NCBI RefSeq assembly: GCF_000019965.1
Contig: NC_010571.1
Location: 5,893,606 to 5,957,605 of the forward strand
Source of the DNA: Opitutus terrae PB90-1
GTDB lineage: Bacteria > Verrucomicrobiota > Verrucomicrobiia > Opitutales > Opitutaceae
Reading direction: 5' to 3'
Length of the DNA stretch: 64,000 nt
The position numbers and the translations under genes are program-made. Shown piece after piece: positions 56,908 through 64,000 of this stretch (position 1 is the stretch's first letter; each line of letters starts with the position of its first letter). The notes under the pieces were generated by a model. That model saw nothing but the letters and a program-made list of their open reading frames with translations, had not been told where the DNA came from and ran no database searches.

Positions 56908-58281
56908 ATGAAAAATCTTTCCTCCTCCCTCGCCCTTCTGTTCACCGTGCCCGCGCTGGCGCTCGCTCAACCGACCCCGCCCGCGCCGTCCGCCACCGCC
57001 ACACCGGACACGCACCTCGCGGCCCGCGTGGTTCGCGCCAACATCGCCGGCATCGACCTGATCGCCTACCCGACCGGCGTGAAGGACGTCGTCACGTTCC
57101 GCGGTTCGCTGCCCGCCGGCGATGCCTTCGCCAGCGAGGACAATGTCGCGATCCCCACGCTCGTCGGCATGATGCTCGACAAGGGCACCACCAAGGCGAA
57201 CAAGTTTGAGATCGCCGAAAAGCTCGAGAGCGTCGGCGCCACCATTTCGTTCGACGTCGGCACGCAGATGACCGAGGTCAACGCGAAGTGCCTCAAGAAG
57301 GACGTGCCGCTCGTGGTCGGCCTGATCGCCGAGCAGCTCCGCTCGCCCGCGTTCTCCGCCGAGGAATTCGAGAAGGCGAAAAAGCAGTTCATCGGCTCGC
57401 TGCAGCGGCAGCTCGAGAGCACCGACTTCCGGGCGGCCGACGCGTTCACGCGAGCGGTTTATCCGGTCGGACATCCGAACCGGCAGCCGCCCCCCGAGGA
57501 ACTGATCAAGGCCGCCGAAACCGCCAAGCTCGAGGACGCGAAGGCGTTTCACGCCAAATACTACGGCCCGGCGCATTTCACGCTCGTCGCCGTCGGCGAT
57601 CTCGACGCGCCGCAGCTCCAGGCCGAGGTCGGCCGCGTGTTCGCCGGCTGGGCCGGCGGCGTGGATCCGATCCAGCCCGCCAAGGCCACGCGCACCGACG
57701 CGCCGCAGGACCAGACGGTGAACATGCCCGACAAGACCAGCGTCACCGTGCTGATCGGCCAGGCCACCGGCCTGCGCTATCGCGACACCGATGCACTCGC
57801 GCTGCGCGTCGGCACCGCCATTCTCGGCAGTGGATTCACCGGCCGCTTGATGGCGAACGTCCGCGACCGCGAAGGGCTCACCTACGGCATTGGTTCGACG
57901 GTGGCGAAGGACACCTTCGTCGACGGCGATTGGCACATCAGTGCGACCTTCGGCCCGGCACTGCTGGAGAAAGGCCTCACCTCGACGCGCCGCGAATTGA
58001 AGACGTGGTATGAAAAAGGCGTGACCGAGGACGAGCTCGAGCGGCGCAAGGGCGACCTCGTGGGTTCCTTCAAGGTCGGACTCGCCACCACCGACGGCAT
58101 GGCCGGCGCGCTGTTGAACGCGGTGCATCGCGGCGTGGACGTGACCTGGCTCGACGAATATCCGAAGCGCGTCGAAGCGCTGACCGCCCCGCAGGTAAAC
58201 AGCACGATCAAGAAGTACCTGAAGCCGGAGTCGATGTACCTCGTCAAAGCCGGCACAGTCTCCGCCGCCCCGGCGAAGTAG
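56908..58281 (+). CDS. M16 peptidase-like protein, non-catalytic partner
   Basis: 457 residues. Signal peptide (1-20, cut after ALAQ). M16 fold throughout, but the HxxEH motif is replaced (PTLVGMMLDKG in the equivalent place), so it cannot bind zinc. The C-terminal half has the conserved LMANVRDREGLTYGIGS block with its Arg/Tyr substrate-binding pair. Such subunits complete the peptide chamber of the catalytic partner. Directly follows it and is doubtless cotranscribed. Confidence 0.93.
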   Translation: MKNLSSSLALLFTVPALALAQPTPPAPSATATPDTHLAARVVRANIAGIDLIAYPTGVKDVVTFRGSLPAGDAFASEDNVAIPTLVGMMLDKGTTKANKFEIAEKLESVGATISFDVGTQMTEVNAKCLKKDVPLVVGLIAEQLRSPAFSAEEFEKAKKQFIGSLQRQLESTDFRAADAFTRAVYPVGHPNRQPPPEELIKAAETAKLEDAKAFHAKYYGPAHFTLVAVGDLDAPQLQAEVGRVFAGWAGGVDPIQPAKATRTDAPQDQTVNMPDKTSVTVLIGQATGLRYRDTDALALRVGTAILGSGFTGRLMANVRDREGLTYGIGSTVAKDTFVDGDWHISATFGPALLEKGLTSTRRELKTWYEKGVTEDELERRKGDLVGSFKVGLATTDGMAGALLNAVHRGVDVTWLDEYPKRVEALTAPQVNSTIKKYLKPESMYLVKAGTVSAAPAK

Positions 58282-58287
58282 GTTTTC

Positions 58288-58538
58288 GTAGGGGCGTCGC
58301 TCACCGACGCCCTCTACAGTAGGACGTTAGGCCAAAGCGCCGTCGTCACATAGGCGGAACGCGTTGCCGCCAATGCGCTCGTAGCGGAAGCCGTCAGGCT
58401 TTCGCCGAAACGCTGACCCCGTTCCGTTACAACAACGCCTTGGGGGCAAGGCGTTCTACCCTCCGTCCCAATCGCACCTCTCACTTTCAAGACATGGGCG
58501 GGACGCCCATGCCACGTGGCACGGGCGCCCCCCCCGTG
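58288..58538. repeat. REP cluster between the M16 pair and dxr
   Basis: GTAGGGGCGTCG hairpin (58288-58313), GTAGCGGAAGCC/GGCTTTCGC hairpin (58381-58405), an inverted AACGCCTTGGGGGCAAGGCGTTCTAC unit (58434-58459, quoted in full would be longer; head CTAC), then CATGGGCGGGACGCCCATG (58493-58514) and GTGGCACGGGCG (58516-58538). Five hairpins from at least three families in 250 bp. Confidence 0.78.
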
Positions 58539-58556
58539 GGTTTGCAGGAAAGTGCG

Positions 58557-59822
58557 ATGCGACTCCGCTCCAATCGCCCCTTCAACCCCGCGCTTGCCGC
58601 CGCTGCGCCGTTTCCCGCATACTCGCCAGCTTTCGTGGCTGCACCGTCCTCCAACCCTCGCAAACGCATCGTCCTGCTCGGTGCGACCGGTTCCATCGGC
58701 GAGAACACCTTGCGCGTCCTCGCGGCACATCCGGACAAGCTGCAGCTCGTAGGCGTCGCCGCGCGCGCCAATCACCCCCGGCTCGCCCAGATCGCCCGCG
58801 ATTTCCAGGTGCCGCACGTGGGCATTTTCGACGAAGCGGCGTTCGCCGCCGCCAAAGCGGCAGACGGTTTCCCCGCCGGCACGCAACTGCACCGCGGTCC
58901 CGCCGGACTCGTGGAACTCGCCCGACTCGCCGAAGCCGATCTCGTCCTCGTGGCCGTCGTCGGCACCACCGGGCTCGAACCCGCTCTCGCCGCCGTGGCC
59001 GCGGGCAAGGATCTCGCGCTCGCGTCGAAGGAAATCCTCGTGCTTGCGGGCAAGTTCGTCATGGCGGCCGCGCGCAAGCAGGGGGTGAAGCTCCTGCCCG
59101 TCGACAGCGAGCACAACGCCGTTTTCCAGTGCCTCGAGGGTCACCCGCAGGCCGGCGTGCGCCGGATCATCCTGACGGCCAGCGGCGGCGCGTTCCGCGA
59201 CTGGCCGGCCGAGCGGCTCGCGCACGTGGCACCCGCCGATGCGTTGAAACATCCGAACTGGGCGATGGGTCCGAAGATCACCGTCGACTCCGCCACGCTC
59301 GCGAACAAGGGCCTCGAACTCATCGAGGCGCAGTGGCTGTTCTCGCTGCGGCCGGACCAGTGCACGGCCGTACTGCACCCGCAAAGCATCGTGCACTGCC
59401 TGGTCGAGTTCAACGATGGCGCCCTGCTCGCCCAGCTCTGCCCGCCGTCGATGACGTTTCCGATCCAGCACGCGCTGCTGTACCCCGCGCGGGTGCCGGG
59501 CGTGGACTCGACGCTGGATTTCACCAAGCTGCTCGGACTCGAGTTCCGACCGGTCGACGAGCTCCGCTTCCCTTGCCTGCGACTCGCCCGCCAGACGATG
59601 GTCGCCGGCGGCGTCGCGCCCGCGGTCTTCAACGCCGCGAACGAGATCGCCGTCGCTGCGTTCCTCGCGGAAAAGATTCCGTTCCTTGCGATTCCATCGG
59701 TGATCGATGAAACTCTGCAACGCATCGACAACTTCGAACCCGACTCCGTTTCCGCCGTCCTGGCCGCGGACGCCGACGCCCGGCGCTTCGCGACCGCCGC
59801 CCTCAAGCATTTTCCCCGCTAG
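58557..59822 (+). CDS. dxr: 1-deoxy-D-xylulose 5-phosphate reductoisomerase
   Basis: 421 residues from the ATG at 58557, which has AGGAA 7 bp upstream. The first 35 residues are an extra Ala-rich N-terminus before IVLLGATGSIGENTL (NADPH site). Catalytic region: LPVDSEHNAVFQCL with metal ligands Asp/Glu, SGGAFRD, HPNWAMGPKITVDSATLANKG. The second step of the non-mevalonate isoprenoid pathway, making MEP. The stop codon touches the rseP start, and ispG of the same pathway follows rseP. Confidence 0.96.
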   Translation: MRLRSNRPFNPALAAAAPFPAYSPAFVAAPSSNPRKRIVLLGATGSIGENTLRVLAAHPDKLQLVGVAARANHPRLAQIARDFQVPHVGIFDEAAFAAAKAADGFPAGTQLHRGPAGLVELARLAEADLVLVAVVGTTGLEPALAAVAAGKDLALASKEILVLAGKFVMAAARKQGVKLLPVDSEHNAVFQCLEGHPQAGVRRIILTASGGAFRDWPAERLAHVAPADALKHPNWAMGPKITVDSATLANKGLELIEAQWLFSLRPDQCTAVLHPQSIVHCLVEFNDGALLAQLCPPSMTFPIQHALLYPARVPGVDSTLDFTKLLGLEFRPVDELRFPCLRLARQTMVAGGVAPAVFNAANEIAVAAFLAEKIPFLAIPSVIDETLQRIDNFEPDSVSAVLAADADARRFATAALKHFPR

Positions 59823-61289
59823 ATGCCCACTGACCTGCTCAGCTCCCTGTTTTCGAATCTCTGGTCGATCTTCCTCGTCATCGTTTTCTTCGGAGGGTCG
59901 ATCTTCGTCCACGAGCTTGGCCATTTCCTGGCCGCCCGTCGCCGCGGCGTGCACGTCGAGCGTTTCTCCATCGGCTTCGGCCCGGCAATCTTTTCGTGGC
60001 GCGGTCGCGATGGCGTCGAATACCGGATCTCGTGGATCCCGCTCGGCGGTTATGTGTTGCTGCCGCAGCTGGCCGACCTGAGCGCGGTCGAAGGTAAAAG
60101 CGCAACCGACGTCAGCACGCTGCCGCCGATCAGCTACGCCACCAAGATGCTCGTGTTCGTGGCCGGCGCGGCCTTCAACATCCTGTTCGCCTTCCTGCTT
60201 GCCATGATCGTGTGGGTGGTCGGCCAGCCGACGATCGCCGTTTTCAACACGACCACCATCGGTCACGTCGAACCGACGATCACCCTGGGCACCGACAAAG
60301 TCGTGCCCAATCCCGCCGCCGAAGCCGGCCTGCAGCCGGGCGACGTCGTGAAGTCGATCGACGACCTGCCGGTGGGCGATTTCGAGGACATCATGAACGC
60401 GGTTGTCCTCGGCAAGGAGCGTTCCGCCGACGGTCGCCGCGTCTCCAATTTCGTCATCGAGCGCGCCGGCCGGCAGCTGGCGATCACGGTGCACCCGCTG
60501 CTGCTCGGCGATGACCAACTCCGCGTCGCCGGCGTGCAACCCGCCGAGGATCTCACCGCCGACGCAGTCATGCCCGGTTCGCCAGCGGAAGCCGCCGGAG
60601 TTCGCCCCGGCGATCGGATCGTCGCGGTCGACGGTCGTCCCGTGTTCCGCCGCGTGACCGTGGCGAACCACCTCGCGCAGCACCCGGATGGGCCGAGCGC
60701 GTTCGTGTTTCAGCGCGGCGACGGCCGGGTCACGCTGCAGATCCAGCCGCGGCTGCAATCCGACACGCCCGGCGCCACGCCCGTACCGCGCATCGGCATT
60801 CAGTATCGCGAGCCGGTGATCGTGGTGCACCCGACGCCGTGGGCGCAGATTTCCGAGGATGTGCGCATGACGGTTCGCACGATCTCGGCGCTGGTGAGCC
60901 CGAGCTCGGACATCGGCGCCTCGAAGCTCAGCGGCCCCATCGGCATCGCGCGCGCGCTGCATCAGCAGGCGCAGTGGGATATTCGACGAGTGCTCTGGTT
61001 CACCATTTTGGTGAACGTCAACCTCGCGATCTTCAACCTGCTGCCGATCCCCGTGCTCGACGGCGGTCAGATGCTGTTCGCCACGATCAACCGGCTGCGC
61101 CGGCGCGAACTGCCCGCCAGCTTCATCATGGCGACGCAGAGCGCGTTCTTCGTCCTGATTTTCTCGCTGATCATCTACGTCAGCTTCTTCGATTTCCGCC
61201 GCTGGGCGCGTGACCTGCAGACCGACCGCGCGGAAGCCGCCGCCGCCGAGCGCGCCAAGGACGCCACGCCGGCGCCGGCCAAGCCGTAG
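59823..61289 (+). CDS. rseP: RseP-type site-2 zinc metalloprotease
   Basis: 488 residues. Zinc motif H30-E-L-G-H34 in the first membrane helix, third ligand Asp in NLLPIPVLDGGQ in a later helix, and two tandem PDZ domains (about 165-240 and 245-320, AGLQPGDVV and AGVRPGDRI). RseP cuts membrane-bound anti-sigma factors and signal peptides. Starts immediately after the dxr stop (TAG-ATG), the common dxr-rseP order. A charged Ala/Lys tail follows the last helix. Confidence 0.96.
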   Translation: MPTDLLSSLFSNLWSIFLVIVFFGGSIFVHELGHFLAARRRGVHVERFSIGFGPAIFSWRGRDGVEYRISWIPLGGYVLLPQLADLSAVEGKSATDVSTLPPISYATKMLVFVAGAAFNILFAFLLAMIVWVVGQPTIAVFNTTTIGHVEPTITLGTDKVVPNPAAEAGLQPGDVVKSIDDLPVGDFEDIMNAVVLGKERSADGRRVSNFVIERAGRQLAITVHPLLLGDDQLRVAGVQPAEDLTADAVMPGSPAEAAGVRPGDRIVAVDGRPVFRRVTVANHLAQHPDGPSAFVFQRGDGRVTLQIQPRLQSDTPGATPVPRIGIQYREPVIVVHPTPWAQISEDVRMTVRTISALVSPSSDIGASKLSGPIGIARALHQQAQWDIRRVLWFTILVNVNLAIFNLLPIPVLDGGQMLFATINRLRRRELPASFIMATQSAFFVLIFSLIIYVSFFDFRRWARDLQTDRAEAAAAERAKDATPAPAKP

Positions 61290-61314
61290 CAAGCACCCCT
61301 TCGGCTGCATCAGC

Positions 61315-61396
61315 GTAGGGCCGGCGCTCGCCGCCGGCCGCAATTGTAGGCCAGGTGACCTGGTCCAGAGCGGCTGCCGACGAGCGGCAGCCCTAC
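61315..61396. repeat. REPIN-like pair between rseP and ispG
   Basis: GTAGGGCCGGCG hairpin (61315-61339) and inverted GGCTGCC...CCCTAC hairpin (61372-61396). Near-identical to the pairs at 19973 and 44370. The spacer contains CCAGGTGACCTGG, itself a small palindrome. Confidence 0.87.
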
Positions 61397-61476
61397 TGCA
61401 CGCGGGTTACTCGGCAAGCTTGTCCCCGCTCGCCGGCCGCTTACCGTGCGGGACTCGGTTCGTTCCTCCTCTTTCC

Positions 61477-63510
61477 ATGTCTTACTGTTCTTCCCGTTTC
61501 CACACCGTCCGCCGCCGCTCCCTCGAGGTGAAGGTCGGCTCTGTCGGTGTCGGCGGCGACAATCCGATCCGCATCCAATCGATGACCACCAGCGACACGC
61601 AGGATGTCGCGGCCACGGTGGCCCAGGCGATCGCCCTGGCCGAAGTCGGATGCGAGATCGTGCGCGTCACCGCGCCCAACATCGCTGCCGCGCAGTGTCT
61701 CAAGGAGATCCGTGAGCGGTTCACGGCGGCGGGCTTCGGGGCGGTGCCGTTGGTCGCCGACATCCATTTCCTTCCGGCCGCAGCGATGGAAGCCATCGAG
61801 CACGTCGAAAAGGTGCGCGTGAATCCGGGCAACTACGCCGACAAGAAAAAGTTCGCCGTGCGGGAATACACCGACACCGACTACGAGCGCGAATTGCAGC
61901 GGCTGCACGAGACATTCTCGCCGCTGGTGCTGCGCGCCAAGGCCCTCGGCCGCTCGCTGCGCATCGGCACCAATCACGGTTCGCTCAGTGACCGGATCAT
62001 GAACCGCTACGGCGACACGCCGCTCGGCATGGTCGAAAGCGCCCTGGAATTTCTCCGCATCGCCGAGTCGCACGGGTTTGACCAGCTGATCCTCTCGATG
62101 AAGGCCTCGAATCCGAAAGTGATGATTCAGGCCTACCGGCTCTTGGTCGAGCGGATGCAGCAAGAGGCCATGCACTACCCGCTGCATCTCGGTGTCACCG
62201 AAGCCGGCGATGGCGAGGACGGACGAATCAAGAGCGCGATCGGCATCGGCTCGCTCTTGCTCGACGGGCTCGGCGACACGATCCGCGTCTCGCTCACCGA
62301 GGACAGCGTCTACGAAATTCCCGTCGCGCAAGTCCTCGCCGCGAAGGCCATGTCGCTGTGGCAGCCCGTGAACTCCGAATGCCTGACTCCGGACTCTGCC
62401 TTCCTCGGCGCCAATTCGATCGATCCCTTCCACTTCACCCGCCGCGTGACGGCATCGATCCGGTTCGCCGACAAGATCGCCGTCGGGCCGGAGCTTCCGC
62501 CCGTCGTGCTGACCCGGGTCGCGGCCGGAGATCTGGCCGTGCTGCGCTCGGCCGTGACGAACCGGCGGCTCGCCGATACGCCCGCCGAAGGCTTGATCGT
62601 TTCGATCGATGCTCCGGCCGGGCTCGCAACCCTCCCCGCCCCCGGCCACGCGTTCTACGCGCTCGAGCTCGCCCCCGCTGTTTCCGCTGCGGCCGTGGCC
62701 GCGCAAGCAGTGCAATTGCCAGCAGGCACGTTGATCGTGCACGCGTTCTCCACCGAGGCGGCGACCGAGCTCGCCGCCTTCGCCGAGTTGGTGCGCGAGC
62801 GACCCCTTATCCTCGCCGCGGATATCGCTCCGGGAAATATCCCCGCTCTCGCGCCCATCCTTCGCACGGTCCCGGAAGACCGGCTGCTCTTCACGCTCAG
62901 CTCTCAGCTCTCCGCTCCCGGCTCTTCAACCCACGCCGTCGGCAGCTATCGCCAGCTCAGCGAAGCCCTCCGCCACGCCGGCCTGCGGGCGCCAATCTGG
63001 ATTCGCAACACCGCCCGCTCCGCCATCCGCGACGAACCCAGCTTCCTCTCAAAATTGCTCGAGGCGAGCATCCTCACCGGCGCGCTGCTCTGCGATGGCA
63101 TCGGCGATCTCGTCAGCCTCGAGACCGAGGCCGATCCGGTGCGCGCGACCAAGCTCGCCTACAATGTTCTCCAGGGCGCCGGCGCCCGCACCTCGAAGAC
63201 CGAGTTCGTCGCGTGTCCCAGCTGCGGGCGCACGCTGTTCGATCTGCAGACGACGACCCAGCGAATACGAGCGCAGACGGGGCATCTCAAGGGCGTCAAA
63301 CTCGCGATCATGGGCTGCATCGTGAACGGCCCCGGCGAAATGGCGGATGCCGATTTCGGCTACGTCGGCGGGGCGCCCGGCAAGATCAATCTCTACGTCG
63401 GCAAGCAGTGCGTCGCCTACAACATTCCCCAAGCCGAGGCCGACGCGCGTTTGATCGCGCTCATCAAGGAGCACGGCAAATGGGTGGACCCGCAACCCGC
63501 GGCCGTGTGA
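61477..63510 (+). CDS. ispG: (E)-4-hydroxy-3-methylbut-2-enyl-diphosphate synthase, long three-domain form
   Basis: 677 residues from the ATG at 61477, preceded by CCTCCTCTTTCC. It converts MEcPP to HMBPP in the non-mevalonate pathway, using a 4Fe-4S cluster. The TIM barrel (about 10-290: NPIRIQSMTTSDT, VPLVADIHF, KVRVNPGNY) is followed by a large insert domain (about 300-540) as in plant and chlamydial IspG, then the Fe-S domain with CPSCGRTLFD and GCIVNGPGEMADADFGYVGG. Residues about 473-484 (LSSQLSAPGSS) are encoded by a heptamer array inserted in the middle domain. Confidence 0.95.
   Translation: MSYCSSRFHTVRRRSLEVKVGSVGVGGDNPIRIQSMTTSDTQDVAATVAQAIALAEVGCEIVRVTAPNIAAAQCLKEIRERFTAAGFGAVPLVADIHFLPAAAMEAIEHVEKVRVNPGNYADKKKFAVREYTDTDYERELQRLHETFSPLVLRAKALGRSLRIGTNHGSLSDRIMNRYGDTPLGMVESALEFLRIAESHGFDQLILSMKASNPKVMIQAYRLLVERMQQEAMHYPLHLGVTEAGDGEDGRIKSAIGIGSLLLDGLGDTIRVSLTEDSVYEIPVAQVLAAKAMSLWQPVNSECLTPDSAFLGANSIDPFHFTRRVTASIRFADKIAVGPELPPVVLTRVAAGDLAVLRSAVTNRRLADTPAEGLIVSIDAPAGLATLPAPGHAFYALELAPAVSAAAVAAQAVQLPAGTLIVHAFSTEAATELAAFAELVRERPLILAADIAPGNIPALAPILRTVPEDRLLFTLSSQLSAPGSSTHAVGSYRQLSEALRHAGLRAPIWIRNTARSAIRDEPSFLSKLLEASILTGALLCDGIGDLVSLETEADPVRATKLAYNVLQGAGARTSKTEFVACPSCGRTLFDLQTTTQRIRAQTGHLKGVKLAIMGCIVNGPGEMADADFGYVGGAPGKINLYVGKQCVAYNIPQAEADARLIALIKEHGKWVDPQPAAV
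62895..62927. repeat. CTCTCAG-type array translated inside ispG
   Basis: CTCAGCTCTCAGCTCTCCG-type units followed by CTCCCGGCTCTTC, the same family as 12139-12167 and 50891-50923. It encodes a Ser/Leu-rich loop in the insert domain of IspG. Confidence 0.72.
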
Positions 63511-64000
63511 TCGGCCGCGCCGGAGTATTCACTTTTTCCAATCGGCGCCACCCAATCGTCACCCGGTTATCACCCGCCAGCAGGCTTCGGAAGCCGGTTT
63601 CATCCGAACGTAGCCGGATGTGCCTTACGGTAATTCCCCGATGTGGTTTGCGCGCTAAGTTGGCCAAGCCAATGCAACAAAAAAGTGACGAAAGTTATGC
63701 TCCGGCGGATGTGAACAACTTGGGAGAAAGTTCATCTTGAAACGGTTTTTTGGTTCACAGTTACTCCGCGCTTCGTCAGTAACGCTAAGCAACCCACGGT
63801 TCTTTCTCCGCTCTCTCAGTCCTACGCTCAGGCCCGTGGTGGCATCTCCAGCCTACCCCCTGACCATCAATCGCTTATTATCCTCCTTTTTTACCCTCCC
63901 CGCTGTGATGGTCTTCCCAGAACTTTCCCCACTAACGGACCGCTTAAAAGCGACTGATTGCGGCGCGAGACACCTCCGCAGGTGTGCTATGTGAATAAAA
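63511..64000. other. 490-bp right-edge region, no gene supported
   Basis: A GCGGCCG/CGGCCGC hairpin overlaps the ispG stop (63499-63518) and may help end transcription, though the T-run is weak. The rest is noticeably poorer in G+C than the window (for example 63640-63740 and 63860-63960). A short open frame at 63737-63994 begins with TTG and is rich in Leu, Ser, Pro and Arg; it shows no recognisable motif. The region could be a long leader or promoter of a gene beyond the edge. Confidence 0.4.

Noticed and set aside
58314..61343. 1009-codon open frame on the minus strand
   Set aside because: It lies opposite dxr and rseP, has Arg/Asp/Gln-rich shadow composition typical of high-GC DNA, and matches no family.
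63737..63994. 85-codon frame at the right edge
   Set aside because: TTG start, unusual Leu/Ser/Pro/Arg composition and no recognisable motif; not reported as a gene.

Overview
The window is about 65% G+C and densely coded. It most resembles a member of the Verrucomicrobiota, family Opitutaceae (Opitutus-like). This is an inference from gene content: an LL-diaminopimelate aminotransferase, a long three-domain IspG, polysaccharide-degrading secreted enzymes with Ig-like domains, nrfHA, and abundant REP-like palindromes. No rRNA, tRNA, CRISPR array, prophage or plasmid feature was seen.

Layout. 0-2 kb: the edge of a PTS EIIA-like gene, an isolated nuoA and a secreted DUF362-like protein, all on the minus strand. 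2-6.3 kb: dnaG-rpoD (macromolecular synthesis block) and tatA, closed by a terminator. 6.4-8.7 kb: a CPA2 cation/proton antiporter. 9-14.2 kb: the cell-shape operon mreB-mreC-mreD-pbp2, with a RAYT transposase and its two flanking REP hairpins sitting between mreB and mreC. 14.2-18.8 kb (minus): moxR-DUF58-transglutaminase. 19-22.3 kb: a fumarylacetoacetase-family enzyme, then nrfHA (nitrite to ammonium) behind an FNR-like palindrome. 22.6-29.5 kb: two OPT-family transporters flanking a GH10 xylanase. 25-42 kb: a surface/secreted-protein island. 42-44.3 kb: a PanC-like protein with altered active-site residues and dapL. 44.4-49 kb (minus): an Mla/MCE lipid-transport cluster. 49-58.3 kb: HAD phosphatase, RecD2 helicase, a small secreted protein, a MASE1 hybrid histidine kinase and an M16 peptidase pair. 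58.5-63.5 kb: dxr-rseP-ispG (isoprenoid precursor synthesis and site-2 protease).

Main discovery candidate. Five minus-strand genes (GH10 xylanase, matrixin-type metalloprotease, an Ig-only protein, a GH16 beta-glucanase and a 12-repeat NHL protein) end in the same module of about 260-290 residues, each time preceded by an Ig-like domain. The module contains an Asp-rich DxDGDIVQVEF segment and ends in a conserved V(V/I)xP. I do not recognise it as a named domain. It looks like a shared C-terminal surface, secretion or binding cassette joined to different catalytic heads, in two length variants.

Second theme. The DNA is full of short palindromes headed by GTAG, GGAG or GTGGC, usually in inverted pairs, plus degenerate heptamer-like arrays. 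The GTAG heads match the known signature of RAYT-mobilised REP elements, and one RAYT is present. A REP block and two heptamer arrays are read in frame inside recD2; arrays also lie in ispG and the transglutaminase gene, and pairs separate genes within the mre, nrf and mla clusters. Start codons are often preceded by C/T-rich tracts instead of Shine-Dalgarno sequences, so several starts are uncertain.
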